Part shown: positions 1-9,675 of the stretch, piece by piece
Position numbering within the stretch: position 1 is the stretch's first letter
How the letters are laid out: every line of letters starts with the position of its first letter
NCBI GenBank assembly: GCA_021795255.1
Contig: JAJYPQ010000001.1
Location: 1 to 47,538, forward strand
DNA from: Pseudomonadota bacterium
GTDB taxonomy: Bacteria > Pseudomonadota > Gammaproteobacteria > Acidiferrobacterales > Acidiferrobacteraceae
Direction of reading: 5' to 3'
Length of the DNA: 47,538 bases
The notes under the pieces: model-generated
Database searches by the model: none
What the model was told of the DNA's origin: nothing
What the model saw: only the letters and a program-made list of their open reading frames with translations
Program-made: the position numbers and the translations under genes

Positions 1-1647
1 GTCCCGACGATAGGCCTTTTCACGGTAATCCCACTCCGGATAGGGAATCCCGGCGCCCAAGGTCCGGGGGCGATGCGAGCGCTGGCTTTGCGCGCCCGGC
101 TGTGGCCGCCCAACACCCACGCGGCCGCCCGAACCACTCGTGTCCTCGGGCGGAATCTCCATGTCCGGGTCATGCCCAGCGCTAACCGGCTGGGGCTTCT
201 TTTCCTGCCCGTCCCCAGCCGGCGCCCCCTCCCCCTCCTCCGGATCCGGCAGCGTCCCTTCCCCTAAGACCCGGGGATAAACCGGCCGCTGGTGATTAGG
301 CGATCTCCCCCGGACATAAGCACTCGCGCGCTCATTCAAACTCAGGGACGGCAGATCACAGTCTTTATACCAAGCTCGCGCGCACTGCCACGATGTCAAA
401 AGAGTGGCGTTTGGGGCCAATAGCGCTTGCCACCGAACGCCAAGCGGCTCGCGCCCAACCAACATACGTAAACTTTCGATCGCCACGTCATGGTAAGGCC
501 CTCCGGGATCGACGGGGCGCTCCCCCGCGAGCGCGAGCAGCCGCGGGACATGATTGGGCATGACGGCTTGAATACGGCTATCCACACGAAAGTCCTCGCA
601 CAGATCAAACAGCAACTGAAATCGGACGAGGTCATCGCCAAAAAGGGCGAACAAAGGGCGCCAGGTAATCCGTTGATCAGAATCCAAGGGCGGATGGCTC
701 ATCCCGGCCTCCTGAAAAAGGTGGGCAAGAACGAGGCTATCGTAGGTACCAAAGCGCAAGTGGCCGGTGTTGTGCAAAATCGAGGCGAGCGCCTCCTCGC
801 GATCCGGAAAGGCCGCCGGAACGAAAAGCGCGCGCCCATCGGTCTCCACGAAGGGCCGCTCCCCCAAGCGCAAGCCCGCCCCCACAAGCGGTGGGGTGAG
901 ACCAAGGGCTGCGCGCGCAAAAAGCGTCAAAAACCGTTCATGATCGTTAGTTCGAAAGCCAGGTAAATCCGCGAGCAGCGCCTCCTCGCTCTCCGGCCCC
1001 TCAAGCCGAAAGAACGCCTCGCCGCGCAGTCGTCCCGACTTCAAAATATCGGTGCCGCGCTTAAGCCAGGGCAGGACCGCCTCGCGCCCTAGCAAAGCCC
1101 GTACCTTAAGGGCCCCGGGTAAGGCCAAACCCGGTGACAGGCCGCGCGTGGCCGCAAGAGTAGATAGCGGTTCTATGAGCTCCGAGGCCCCGGCGAAACC
1201 GCGCCCAGCGGCAAGCTCCGAGACCGGCGTTGCGAAAAAAATTTCGCCGCTTTCTAGATGTCTTAAGCCCCAGGATAAACCTATATCTCCCCAGCGCCCC
1301 GCGTCCTTCATCCCGAATTCATGAACCGCTTCGGAAAATCCAGCCAAGTAGGCAGTCAGTGCCTTCCATGACCCCCGAAACGCCAAAAAGCCACGGGCCT
1401 GCTCCGTCCAGGTCTCGACTTCGTGTAAGCTCTCGGCGAGACCGATGCTGGCGCGCAAAAACACCTTGCCGGCATCGCGATCGTGCAAGAAGAGATCGCG
1501 TCCGGTTTCGGCCCAGCGGGCGGTGATTTGAGCCCCAAAAGGCTCAATCGCAGGAAGGGCTGCACATAGGTCGCGGTGGGCTACGAAACTGAGTTCCTGT
1601 AGCTCGTTACGTACGAGCGCAAGCTTAAGCTCGGCCTCGTCTGTCAT
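1..1647 (-). CDS. cbbO: CbbO/NorD-type VWA protein (partial, C-terminus beyond window)
   Basis: Reading the minus strand from the ATG at 1647 gives 549 open codons that run off the left edge, so the C-terminal von Willebrand A domain is not seen. The visible part has the landmarks of the CbbO/NorD family: a helical N-terminal half, a degenerate zinc-protease-like stretch (HNTGHLRFG, then DLCEDFRVD), an acidic Pro/Gly-rich linker, and PEWDYR just before the edge, the motif that normally leads into the VWA domain. The start overlaps the stop of cbbQ (ATGA), so the two are translationally coupled. In known systems CbbO docks on RuBisCO and CbbQ powers removal of inhibitory sugar phosphates. NorD/NirD-type partners of other metalloenzymes are close relatives, so RuBisCO as the client is inferred. 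Confidence 0.85.
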   Translation of the reverse strand, partial: MTDEAELKLALVRNELQELSFVAHRDLCAALPAIEPFGAQITARWAETGRDLFLHDRDAGKVFLRASIGLAESLHEVETWTEQARGFLAFRGSWKALTAYLAGFSEAVHEFGMKDAGRWGDIGLSWGLRHLESGEIFFATPVSELAAGRGFAGASELIEPLSTLAATRGLSPGLALPGALKVRALLGREAVLPWLKRGTDILKSGRLRGEAFFRLEGPESEEALLADLPGFRTNDHERFLTLFARAALGLTPPLVGAGLRLGERPFVETDGRALFVPAAFPDREEALASILHNTGHLRFGTYDSLVLAHLFQEAGMSHPPLDSDQRITWRPLFALFGDDLVRFQLLFDLCEDFRVDSRIQAVMPNHVPRLLALAGERPVDPGGPYHDVAIESLRMLVGREPLGVRWQALLAPNATLLTSWQCARAWYKDCDLPSLSLNERASAYVRGRSPNHQRPVYPRVLGEGTLPDPEEGEGAPAGDGQEKKPQPVSAGHDPDMEIPPEDTSGSGGRVGVGRPQPGAQSQRSHRPRTLGAGIPYPEWDYREKAYRRD

Positions 1648-2492
1648 GCCGGCGCAAGATGGGCCTTTACGATCTCGCGCAGCGCCTCAGCAAGCTCCAA
1701 GTCATCTGTCAGAGGGGCGACGAGCGCCGCCTCACCCGCCTCCAAGGGATTCAAGCCAGCGACGATCAGGGAAGCGGCATAAACGAGTGAGCGTGTGGAG
1801 CTGGCTTCGTCAAGACCGTGATCCTTCAAGGCGCGTGCTTGGCTGGCTATGGCGACGAGACGACTGGCGAGATCCAAATCTATCCCCGCGACCTCGTTTT
1901 GCACGATGCGTGCCTCAAGCTCGGGGCTCGGATAGTGGAAACTGATCGCCACGAAACGCTGTTTTGTTGAGGGTTTCAAATCCTTTAAGACGGTCTGGTA
2001 TCCGGGATTATAGGAAATGACGAGCAAGAAATCCTCGTGCGCCTCGATCTCCAAGCCGCGCTTCTCGATCGGTAGGCGGCGCCTATGGTCAGTCAGCGGA
2101 TGAATGATCACGGTAGAATCCGTACGCGCCTCAACGATCTCGTCGAGATAGCAAATGGCTCCGGCCTTTACAGCTCGGGTGAGCGGCCCGTCCTGCCAAA
2201 CGGTCGACTCGCCCTCGAGCAAGAACCGGCCGACGAGATCGGCGCTGGTCAAATCCTCATGACACGAGACCGACACCAGAGGGCGACTTAAGCGATGGGC
2301 CATATACTCTAGGAAGCGAGTTTTCCCACAACCTGTTGGGCCCTTCAACATAATAGGTAAACGGCGGCGCCAGGCCGCTTCAAAGACCGCCACCTCACTG
2401 CCTTGGGGTTCATAATAAGGTGAGCCGTTGGCGTCGGGGGCCTGAACGATGTCGCGCTCAACTCCCCGTATCCGATCAATAAAACTGCGCAT
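1644..2492 (-). CDS. cbbQ: CbbQ-type AAA+ ATPase (RuBisCO activase motor)
   Basis: 282 residues, the usual CbbQ/NirQ/NorQ length. Walker A is GPTGCGKT (residues 51-58), Walker B is AICYLDE (112-118), and the family blocks [18 protein letters not shown] and STKQRF are all present. It is a hexameric AAA+ ATPase that, with CbbO, remodels inhibited RuBisCO in the cytoplasm. The ATG at 2492 has a good ribosome site (AGGGGG, about 4 nt upstream). The next gene, cbbO, overlaps its stop codon by 4 nt. The upstream neighbour is cca, 59 nt away, not a RuBisCO gene. NorQ/NirQ remain possible by family similarity, but residue patterns fit CbbQ best. Confidence 0.88.
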   Translation of the reverse strand: MRSFIDRIRGVERDIVQAPDANGSPYYEPQGSEVAVFEAAWRRRLPIMLKGPTGCGKTRFLEYMAHRLSRPLVSVSCHEDLTSADLVGRFLLEGESTVWQDGPLTRAVKAGAICYLDEIVEARTDSTVIIHPLTDHRRRLPIEKRGLEIEAHEDFLLVISYNPGYQTVLKDLKPSTKQRFVAISFHYPSPELEARIVQNEVAGIDLDLASRLVAIASQARALKDHGLDEASSTRSLVYAASLIVAGLNPLEAGEAALVAPLTDDLELAEALREIVKAHLAPA

Positions 2493-2551
2493 ATTTCCCC
2501 CTGCTTATAAGCCCGCCATGATCGCATCCGCGAGCTCGGAAATCCACGCAC

Positions 2552-3799
2552 TTACGAGGGCCGCTTAAAGCTCGCTATGATACGCAGACGTTCAGCGTGG
2601 ATCCGCTCCTGAATAGCGGGCCCGGCTAGGCCGTCCACGGCAAAGGCGCGTCCGGACACAGCGCTTGCCGCGGTTCGGACCGCGCGTAACCAGTCGGCTT
2701 GGGGATAGGGCGTCTTTTCGTGACCGAGGCGGCCCCGGGCATCGGCCTCGCACGCCCCCACAAACTCCTCAAAGCGATCGGGCCTGCGAAACCCGTCAAC
2801 CGCCTCCAGGAGTCGCAATACCGTAGGGGGCCTTAACACAAAGACGGTATGTACGAGCACATGATGGTGGGCCACAAGACGCGCCAGCAGACGATACTCC
2901 GTAGGCGCGCGCAAGCGCTGGCACAAGGCCTCGACCAGCGCTACGCCGCGCGCCTCGTGACCCTTGTGAGAGGGCCACTCGTTGGGCGGGGTCTCGCCCT
3001 TGCCGAGATCGTGCATCAGGGCCGCAAACCGAGCGCGCGCGGGCAAGGTCAGAGCCTGGGCGGCGCGCAAGGTCAGCAGGATATGTTCACCGGTATCCAC
3101 CTCTGGGTGATGGCGCGGCGGCTGCGGCACGCCAAACAACCGGTCGATCTCCGGGAACTGGACCGCTAAGGCGCCGCAATCCCGCAAGACCTGAATGAAA
3201 AGCCAAGGGTGCGGCTCAGCCAGGGCACGATCAAGTTCGGTAAAGACTCGCTCCGGAACAAGGCTTGTCAGTTCTCCCGACGCCACCATCCGACGCATGA
3301 GCGTCTTCGTTTCCTCGGCCACCGCAAACCCGAAGCGGGCCGCAAACCGCGCAACCCTCAAGACCCTGACGGGATCTTCAGCAAACGCATCGCTTACGTG
3401 GCGCAAGAGCCCGGCCCGGAGATCCGAGAGGCCGCCATAGGGGTCGATGAGTTCCCCCTCCTCCGAGCGCGCCATGGCATTGATAGTCAGATCCCGGCGC
3501 CGTAAGTCCTCAACTAGGCTCACCCCAGGATCGGCGTGTACCACGAACCCGCGGTAGCCAGGGGCAGTCTTACGCTCAGTCCGCGCCAACGCGTATTCGC
3601 AATGCGTCTCTGGATGGAGGAATACCGGGAAATCCGCGCCCACGCGCCGGAATCCACGGGCCTCCATCTCTTGCGGGGTCGTGCCGACCACGACATAATC
3701 TCGGTCAGTAACGGGCCTGCCGAGCAGTTCATCCCGCACCGCGCCGCCTACGAGATAGGTTTCCATATGCCCCGCGAGGTCCTTAGCCAAGACCGCCAT
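2552..3799 (-). CDS. cca: CCA-adding tRNA nucleotidyltransferase with HD domain
   Basis: Bacterial multifunctional CCA protein, 415 residues. It adds or repairs the 3' CCA end of tRNA. The nucleotidyltransferase motif YLVGGAVRDELLG is followed by the metal-binding TDRDYVV, then the RRRDLTINAMA motif, and an HD-type phosphohydrolase block (ALMHDLGKGETP) in the C-terminal half. Two starts are plausible. The ATG at 3799 has an AGGAGG site 10 nt upstream. The ATG at 3766 (residue 12) matches the usual family N-terminus better but has only a distant AAGGA. I keep 3799. The 5' end faces and overlaps the start of the divergent aminopeptidase gene. Confidence 0.93.
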   Translation of the reverse strand: MAVLAKDLAGHMETYLVGGAVRDELLGRPVTDRDYVVVGTTPQEMEARGFRRVGADFPVFLHPETHCEYALARTERKTAPGYRGFVVHADPGVSLVEDLRRRDLTINAMARSEEGELIDPYGGLSDLRAGLLRHVSDAFAEDPVRVLRVARFAARFGFAVAEETKTLMRRMVASGELTSLVPERVFTELDRALAEPHPWLFIQVLRDCGALAVQFPEIDRLFGVPQPPRHHPEVDTGEHILLTLRAAQALTLPARARFAALMHDLGKGETPPNEWPSHKGHEARGVALVEALCQRLRAPTEYRLLARLVAHHHVLVHTVFVLRPPTVLRLLEAVDGFRRPDRFEEFVGACEADARGRLGHEKTPYPQADWLRAVRTAASAVSGRAFAVDGLAGPAIQERIHAERLRIIASFKRPS

Positions 3800-4978
3800 T
3801 GTATCCGCTTCCTCCTGATCTTGCTGCTAGCCACGGGGTCCTTGTCCGGTTGCGCCCTTCCTTACTACGCGCAGGCGGTGGGCGGCCAACTCGCGATCAT
3901 GAATCGCGAAAAATCGATAACAAAGGTCTTGGCAAACCCCTCGACCCCGCTCGCCGTAAAGCGCCGCCTGCGCTACGTACTTCGCGTTCGCCGGTTTGCG
4001 AAGCAAAAGCTCGACTTACCCCTCCACGGGAACTACCGCGACTATGTATTTCTTCACCGTCCCTATGTCGTCTGGAATGTGTTTGCGGCCCGGCCACTCA
4101 CTTTGACCTTAAAGCGCTGGTGCTTCCCCATTGCCGGTTGTGTCGCGTACCGCGGCTACTTTGCGCGGGCAAGGGCCTACCGCTACGCCTCATCTCTCAA
4201 GAAGCGCGGTTATGACGTCTTTGTGGGTGGTGTCCCCGCGTATGCCACACTCGGCTATCTCCATGACCCGGTGCTCAGCAGCTTCCTAGACGAATCCCGA
4301 CCGCGTATCGCGCATACCATTTTTCACGAGCTGACCCATGACTTGCTCTATGTCCCGAATGCGACCACATTCGATGAATCCTTCGCCGATACCGTAGCTG
4401 CAGTCGGCGTAAGGCGCTTTCTCAGGGATAAGGGCACGTCCATCGAGCGGGAGAACTATGCCCGCCAGAATCAGCGGCGGGGACAAGTGATGGCGCTTAT
4501 GCGCCAATGCCACCAACGCCTTAGGCGGCTCTACGCCCGCAAGGGTGTCGCGCCAGCAGAGAAACTGCGGGAAAAACAGGCCATCCTTCGGAATCTTAAG
4601 GTCGGGTTTGCAGGACTCGTGCGCCGCTGGCACGGGACTCACGGCTTTGCCGCGTTTTTTCATCTCTCGTTTAATAACGCGGTCCTGGGGGCTTATGCGA
4701 GCTATCAACAGCTGGTCCCGGCCTTCCGGCGCCTGTTGGCCCTGGAAAACGGGAACCTGGCCGCGTTTTATCGGGCCGTGCGTTGGTACGCAAGACTCCC
4801 GGCTACGCTCCGCGATCGGGCGCTGCGCAGCCGCCGCAACCTAGTCCGCCGCCTGTCCGCCTTTCAGCAGACGAAGGGTCGTAGCCGGTCTGCCAAAGTG
4901 GGGCGAACGGGCGAGATGGGCACGCACAGCGCGCCTTTGACGGGCCCGATCGAGCACGGGGCGCACGATGAGTCGTAG
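3767..4978 (+). CDS. Predicted lipoprotein zinc aminopeptidase (COG4324-like)
   Basis: From the ATG at 3767 the protein has 403 residues. It begins with a lipoprotein signal: a basic start, a hydrophobic core (FLLILLLATGSL) and lipobox LSGC with the modified Cys at residue 29. The zinc motif HELTH lies at residues 187-191, and a downstream Glu in FDESFA is the likely third ligand, as in gluzincins. This matches the predicted aminopeptidase family found next to housekeeping genes in many proteobacteria; the substrate is unknown. The open frame extends upstream to 3536, but that part is antisense to cca and precedes the signal peptide, so I rejected it. The last 46 codons overlap the RRM gene on the opposite strand and look like an extension past the family domain. 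Confidence 0.8.
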   Translation: MPREVLSQDRHCIRFLLILLLATGSLSGCALPYYAQAVGGQLAIMNREKSITKVLANPSTPLAVKRRLRYVLRVRRFAKQKLDLPLHGNYRDYVFLHRPYVVWNVFAARPLTLTLKRWCFPIAGCVAYRGYFARARAYRYASSLKKRGYDVFVGGVPAYATLGYLHDPVLSSFLDESRPRIAHTIFHELTHDLLYVPNATTFDESFADTVAAVGVRRFLRDKGTSIERENYARQNQRRGQVMALMRQCHQRLRRLYARKGVAPAEKLREKQAILRNLKVGFAGLVRRWHGTHGFAAFFHLSFNNAVLGAYASYQQLVPAFRRLLALENGNLAAFYRAVRWYARLPATLRDRALRSRRNLVRRLSAFQQTKGRSRSAKVGRTGEMGTHSAPLTGPIEHGAHDES

Positions 4979-5185
4979 GCCCTTGAGATACTTGCCGTCC
5001 ATGCCGCTGATCACAAGTTGCGCCTGCTTCTCGTTTCTCACGGCGACAAAGGCGTAACCACGAGCGTCGGCATCCTCATGGGCCTGCGCTAGGCGCGTAA
5101 AGACCACATATCCAAGCCCCTCAAATATCACCTCAAGATCAGCCTCAATGACCATTCGCGACAGATTACCCACATACAGGTTCAT
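4841..5185 (-). CDS. Small RNA-recognition-motif (RRM) protein
   Basis: 114 residues with one RRM. RNP2 is LYVGNL (residues 3-8) and RNP1 is RGYAFVAV (42-49), followed by a basic tail rich in Arg. Small bacterial RRM proteins of this kind bind single-stranded RNA in the cytoplasm and are often cold- or stress-related; the role here is not shown. The start at 5185 places the RRM at the N-terminus, as usual, with GAGG about 7 nt upstream; the longer frame from 5290 adds unrelated residues. Its 3' end overlaps the convergent aminopeptidase gene by 138 bp. It follows the NDUFA9-like gene on the same strand with a gap of about 110 nt. Confidence 0.82.
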   Translation of the reverse strand: MNLYVGNLSRMVIEADLEVIFEGLGYVVFTRLAQAHEDADARGYAFVAVRNEKQAQLVISGMDGKYLKGLRLIVRPVLDRARQRRAVRAHLARSPHFGRPATTLRLLKGGQAAD

Positions 5186-5297
5186 GGCGAGCCTCACCCC
5201 CTGAAGATCGTTTCGATAGCTTAGGTCTAACTTAGCAGAGGCTCGAACGAGGGGATACCGAACCTCCGTCCTCCCATCCGGCGTACCCAACCGCGCA

Positions 5298-6212
5298 TCA
5301 GCACGGGGACGCAGCGTCTTGAAACAGGTCCGGCAAAACGGCCAGAAACGGCCGGGGCTGGGTCTCTAAGGCGGCAAATCCCGAAAATACGCAGTCGCGG
5401 GACGCGTCCCGCAAGACCCACCACGGATACCGCGTAAAGAAAAGGGTCGGGCACCATGCGCCAAGCTGTGCCAAGCGGCGGCTTGTTTGAGAAGACAGGG
5501 GCCGGGCCAAAACACGGAGCCCGTACGCCTGGGAGATCGCATCGATGGCGCGTTTCAAAGTGATGGCTTCAGGGCCGCGGAGCTCATAGGTTTGGCCCGC
5601 GGCGCGCACTTGAGCGAGGGCGTGGGCGAGCGCCGCCGACACGTCGGCCACGTGGGCCGGGTACAGCTCCGTTTCCGGAAACGGGACCGGGAACATAAAG
5701 GGTGACCAGCGCAACCAGCGTGCAAAACGGCAAACGAAACGATCATGCGGCCCGTACAGAATGGGCGGTCGCACAATCACGGCCTGTGGGGCGATCCCCC
5801 GGAGTCGCGTCTCCCCTGCGGCCTTGCTTCGTAAGTAAGCACTTGCGGCATCCAAGCTCGCACCCATCGCGCTGACATGGAGTACGGGCCGGCCGGCCGC
5901 GACCCGCGCTATCCGGGCCGGCAACTCCTCGTGAACCCGCTGAAACTCATGCGGACTCCGTTCCGCGAAGATACCAACAAGATTGACGATCGCTTGGCAA
6001 CCTTGCGCGAATTGGGCAAGGGCGCGCTCGTCATGAATATCCCCCTCAAGCAAGGTAAGCCTCGGAAACACGAGCAGATCGCGGTGCCGATCGGGCCTCC
6101 TTGTCACCACCCGTAGGAGGTAGCCGCGTCGATGGAGTTCGGGTATCAAGGCGCGGCCGAGAAAGCCGCACCCGCCCAGAACGAGGATGGAGTCTCCGGG
6201 CCTAATTGCCAT
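5298..6212 (-). CDS. NAD(P)-binding epimerase-like protein, NDUFA9/complex I-associated type
   Basis: 304 residues of an extended short-chain dehydrogenase fold. The N-terminal dinucleotide motif is VLGGCGFLG (residues 11-19). An INLVGIF block and a VRPPILYGP segment are typical of the subfamily related to mitochondrial complex I subunit NDUFA9. The classical YxxxK pair appears as the relaxed AYLRSK. These bacterial proteins bind NAD(P)H; a catalytic function is often unproven. The start codon overlaps the end of slt by 11 bp, so it is probably cotranscribed with slt and followed by the RRM gene. Confidence 0.8.
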   Translation of the reverse strand: MAIRPGDSILVLGGCGFLGRALIPELHRRGYLLRVVTRRPDRHRDLLVFPRLTLLEGDIHDERALAQFAQGCQAIVNLVGIFAERSPHEFQRVHEELPARIARVAAGRPVLHVSAMGASLDAASAYLRSKAAGETRLRGIAPQAVIVRPPILYGPHDRFVCRFARWLRWSPFMFPVPFPETELYPAHVADVSAALAHALAQVRAAGQTYELRGPEAITLKRAIDAISQAYGLRVLARPLSSQTSRRLAQLGAWCPTLFFTRYPWWVLRDASRDCVFSGFAALETQPRPFLAVLPDLFQDAASPC

Positions 6213-8136
6213 CCACGGCCAACTCGACGGCCGGAGGAATGGGGGCCATGCGCGCGTTTAAGGCATCCTGGCGCCCTTTCAGAAGATAATCGTAAATCGC
6301 CGTAAAGGTCAGAACGTTTTTGACATAGCCGCGTGTTTGTCGAAAGGGGATGGTATCGACCCATATGTCCGCCGAAAGCGGCCGCTTTATCGGCAACCAG
6401 GAAACCGCGGCCGTGGGACCGGCATTGTAAGCGGCGGTGGCAACCGGTTCCTCGTGACGCGCGCGCGTCAGAACATCGGCAAGATAGCGCGTCCCCACGT
6501 CGACGTTATTGTCGACGTCGATAAGATCTCGGTCGCCGGTGATGGCGAGATGGATCTCACGCGCTGTGATAAACCCGGTCTGCGGCATAAGCTGCATAAG
6601 GCCCAGGGCACCAACATCGGACCGAGCATCAAAGATGAACGCACTTTCCTGCCGAATAATCCCGTAAACCCACGCCGGATCGATATCGTTCAACCGTGCA
6701 TCGGCCTCAATGAGGGGCTTGTATAACAAGGGAAAACGAATCGCCAAGGCATGCACGGCGCCGGTCCCGGCAATGGTGAGGATCGCGCAATCGCGCCAGC
6801 CCCAACGCGAGGCCAACAACGCCGCCGCCTCGATATCTTGCTCGGGAAGTCCTCGTAAGGCGCGAAACCACAGTGTGCGCGCCTCGCGGTGCTGGTGCAG
6901 ACGATAGAGTTCGTGCGCCATCCTAACCTCGGGGCGCTCAGCTAACGCTCTCAGCAGGCTCGTAGGCTCGGCCAAGGGCACGTTCGGGATGTGGTAGGGT
7001 AGACCCAAACGGCCAGCCGCTAAAAAACCGTAATATCCAAAGTGCCTGGCTAGGCGTTTCATAATAGCCAGCGAGGCCTGCGTCTGGCCGGTTTCGGCAA
7101 GCGCTCGGGCTCGCCAATAGCGCCATTCGTTCTGCTGGCGCCACGCCGCGGGCATCGCGTCGATAAACATGAGGGCGTCAGTCCAGGCCCGTTCGCGTAA
7201 GGCCTCACGGACCCGCCAGCGGCGCAGACGGCCGCCGCCGTTCCCGGGCACCGCTTGAGACAACCAAGATAAGGCCTGCGGCAAATGGTCCTCGGCGCCA
7301 ATAATCCCAAGACCCCTTAACACAAAGTTGTTATCCTCGCCGAGAACCGGTTCTTGCTGGCGCAGGCGCTTCCAGAGAGCCATGGCGAGGGTCGGGCTGC
7401 GGTAACCTAAGGACACGATACCGGCGCGGACAATGTGGCGTGCGCGGCGCGTGATCAGAGGGTAGTCGAGGTGGGCCAAAACATGCGCCGGGTGTACCTG
7501 CATAGCCGCCCAGCGGCGCGCCCACAGCGCATGCGCGGGCGCCAAGGTCGGCAATAGCCGCTTTAGCAAAGGGCCATTCCCAGCGCTCATGGCAAGCCGT
7601 GCCCGGTGCCACAAATTCGCCTCGGTCGCGCCGCCCGAACGCAGCCACTCCGCCGCTATCGTGTGGCAACTCCGGGGCAAGGACTGGCCGGTAAGCCAAA
7701 CGGCCGGCATCGACGCCGCGATCGACTGGCCCAAACGAGACCGGGCCGCGAGGTCGTCGCAATGGAGCGCGACATGGTCGTTAAGATCGCGGGTATAGAA
7801 CTGAACGTAGGTCTTGTCCTGATGGTGATGCGCCAAAAACCGTAACCAGGTACGCCTCAGTTTTGCGGTAACGGGGAGTTCAGGATAACGTTTCAGGAAG
7901 CTGGCGACTGCGGCCGGCTTATCGTGACGCATACGGTCCATCAACTCATGGTAGCGCAGATAGGGGCGCACGATGTAGCCGCGCTCTTCGCCATAAAGGC
8001 GCTTAAAACGCCCGTAATGGCCCTCCTGCAGGGCCTTTAAGGCCTGCAAATAGCGCGCGCGATCAAGGCTTACCGGGGCAGCATGAACGGCGCTCGAAAG
8101 CACCAAGGTAAGGACTAGAACAAGGGATACGCGCAA
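6202..8136 (-). CDS. slt: Soluble lytic murein transglycosylase
   Basis: 644 residues, the length of Slt70. An N-terminal signal peptide (SLVLVLTLVLSSAVHA) is followed by a long alpha-helical superhelical region and a C-terminal SLT lysozyme-like domain. The catalytic Glu is residue 497 in IIRQESAF, and GALGLMQLMPQT and TAAYNAGP are the conserved flanking motifs. It cleaves peptidoglycan glycan strands in the periplasm with formation of 1,6-anhydro ends. The start is a TTG at 8136: an in-frame stop lies only a few codons upstream and no ATG precedes the signal peptide. It is divergent from the aldehyde dehydrogenase gene. Confidence 0.92.
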   Translation of the reverse strand: MRVSLVLVLTLVLSSAVHAAPVSLDRARYLQALKALQEGHYGRFKRLYGEERGYIVRPYLRYHELMDRMRHDKPAAVASFLKRYPELPVTAKLRRTWLRFLAHHHQDKTYVQFYTRDLNDHVALHCDDLAARSRLGQSIAASMPAVWLTGQSLPRSCHTIAAEWLRSGGATEANLWHRARLAMSAGNGPLLKRLLPTLAPAHALWARRWAAMQVHPAHVLAHLDYPLITRRARHIVRAGIVSLGYRSPTLAMALWKRLRQQEPVLGEDNNFVLRGLGIIGAEDHLPQALSWLSQAVPGNGGGRLRRWRVREALRERAWTDALMFIDAMPAAWRQQNEWRYWRARALAETGQTQASLAIMKRLARHFGYYGFLAAGRLGLPYHIPNVPLAEPTSLLRALAERPEVRMAHELYRLHQHREARTLWFRALRGLPEQDIEAAALLASRWGWRDCAILTIAGTGAVHALAIRFPLLYKPLIEADARLNDIDPAWVYGIIRQESAFIFDARSDVGALGLMQLMPQTGFITAREIHLAITGDRDLIDVDNNVDVGTRYLADVLTRARHEEPVATAAYNAGPTAAVSWLPIKRPLSADIWVDTIPFRQTRGYVKNVLTFTAIYDYLLKGRQDALNARMAPIPPAVELAVDGN

Positions 8137-8166
8137 GGCCTGGGCTCGTTTAATTTAGAGAAACAC

Positions 8167-8172
8167 TATACT
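8167..8172 (+). promoter_or_regulatory. Candidate -10 box (TATACT) for the aldehyde dehydrogenase gene
   Basis: TATACT matches five of six bases of the sigma-70 -10 consensus and lies about 30 nt before the ATG at 8204. No convincing -35 box is seen at 16-18 nt. The ribosome site AAAGGA lies about 6 nt before the ATG. Confidence 0.35.
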
Positions 8173-8203
8173 TCAGGCCAATACGTCTAGCAAAGGATCC
8201 GTC

Positions 8204-9574
8204 ATGGCATTCGACAGCATCAACCCGGCAACCGATGAAAGGCTAGCAAGCTATCCGGAAACCTCGCGCGCCGACCAGGAAACGGCACTTGCTTTAGCGG
8301 CGCGGGCGGCTAAGGAATGGCACGAACAAGACCCGACCGCGCGCGGAGCGCTTCTTGCCCGCGTGGCCGAAGTGCTGCGTAGCGAACAGGCGCTCTATGC
8401 TCGGCTGATTACGAGCGAGGTCGGAAAGCCGATTGCCGAGGCCCGCGGGGAAGTGGAGAAGTGCGCCTGGGCCTGCGACTACTACGCGCAACACGGTGAA
8501 CGCTTGCTGCAAGACGAAGAGGTCGCGGTAGAGGGTGCGCACGCAAAAGTCGCGTTCTTGCCGCTCGGCACCATTCTCGCCATCATGCCATGGAATTTTC
8601 CGTTCTGGCAGGTTTTTCGTTTCGCTAGCGCGGCCCTTACCGCTGGCAACGCGGCCATATTAAAGCATGCCGCGAACGTCCCGCAGTGCGCCCTCGCCAT
8701 AGCGGACATCTTCCGCAAGGCCGGCGCCCCGGAGGGTCTTTTCCAAAGCCTTTTGATTCACTCCGCCTCTGTTGCGGCCTTGATCGAAGACCCGCGCATT
8801 CATGCGGTAACCCTGACAGGAAGCGAAGCGGCAGGCCGCCAAGTGGCCGCTACCGCCGGGCGGGCATTGAAGAAGACGGTCTTGGAGCTCGGCGGCTCGG
8901 ATGCGTTCATCGTCCTCAAGGACGCGAACCTGGAACACGCGGCCGATGCGGCGGTCGCCTCCCGCTACCAGAACGCCGGACAGAGTTGCATTGCCGCAAA
9001 ACGCCTTATCTTGGTGGACCCCATAGCCGAGGCGTTCCTGACGCTCTTCGAAGACCGAATGCTGGCGCTCATCTGCGGCGATCCTAGCAATGAGTCCACG
9101 CACATGGGGCCACTGGCCCGCCGCGACCTCAGGGTCGCCCTTCACGCCCAAGTCACAGACAGCATCGCCCAAGGCGCGGTAGCGCGGCTTGGCTGCACCC
9201 TCCCGGAGGGGCCGGGCAGTTATTACCCGCCTTCTATTCTCGATCAGGTGCGCCCCGGGATGCGCGCCTATGGGGAAGAACTCTTTGGGCCGGTCGCCAT
9301 CATCCTGCGCGCCAAGGACACAGAGGACGCCATCCGCCTCGCCAACGACAATCGTTACGGCCTAGGGTCCAGCCTATGGACACGGGACCTCACGCTCGCG
9401 GAACGAATCGCAAGGCGTCTCGAGTCCGGATCGACGTTCATCAATGCCATGGTGAAAAGCGATCCGCGTCTGCCCTTTGGCGGAACCAAGGCCTCGGGGT
9501 ACGGACGCGAACTTGGAATCTATGGCCTGCGGGAGTTTCTGAACATCAAAACTCTTTGGATCGCACCGGCCTAG
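8204..9574 (+). CDS. NAD(P)-dependent aldehyde dehydrogenase, succinate-semialdehyde type
   Basis: 456 residues of the aldehyde dehydrogenase superfamily. It has PWNFPFWQ (129-136), the catalytic Glu228 in LELGGSD, the nucleophile Cys262 in NAGQSCIAAKR, and EELFGPVA near the C-terminus. The short length and these blocks fit the succinate-semialdehyde dehydrogenase subgroup (GabD/Sad-like), which makes succinate from succinic semialdehyde. In an autotroph with an incomplete TCA cycle it could close a 2-oxoglutarate bypass, but no decarboxylase or aminotransferase is nearby, so substrate is inferred. It stands alone between slt (divergent) and the Omp gene (convergent). Confidence 0.9.
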   Translation: MAFDSINPATDERLASYPETSRADQETALALAARAAKEWHEQDPTARGALLARVAEVLRSEQALYARLITSEVGKPIAEARGEVEKCAWACDYYAQHGERLLQDEEVAVEGAHAKVAFLPLGTILAIMPWNFPFWQVFRFASAALTAGNAAILKHAANVPQCALAIADIFRKAGAPEGLFQSLLIHSASVAALIEDPRIHAVTLTGSEAAGRQVAATAGRALKKTVLELGGSDAFIVLKDANLEHAADAAVASRYQNAGQSCIAAKRLILVDPIAEAFLTLFEDRMLALICGDPSNESTHMGPLARRDLRVALHAQVTDSIAQGAVARLGCTLPEGPGSYYPPSILDQVRPGMRAYGEELFGPVAIILRAKDTEDAIRLANDNRYGLGSSLWTRDLTLAERIARRLESGSTFINAMVKSDPRLPFGGTKASGYGRELGIYGLREFLNIKTLWIAPA

Positions 9575-9675
9575 CCGCACCCGCAAACCCTACGAGAACA
9601 GGAGAATTAAGAGCGCAGGTGGGCGAACCCAATACCAAACCGCGAGGCGGCCGCACAAAGCGACCGCGCCCTGGC

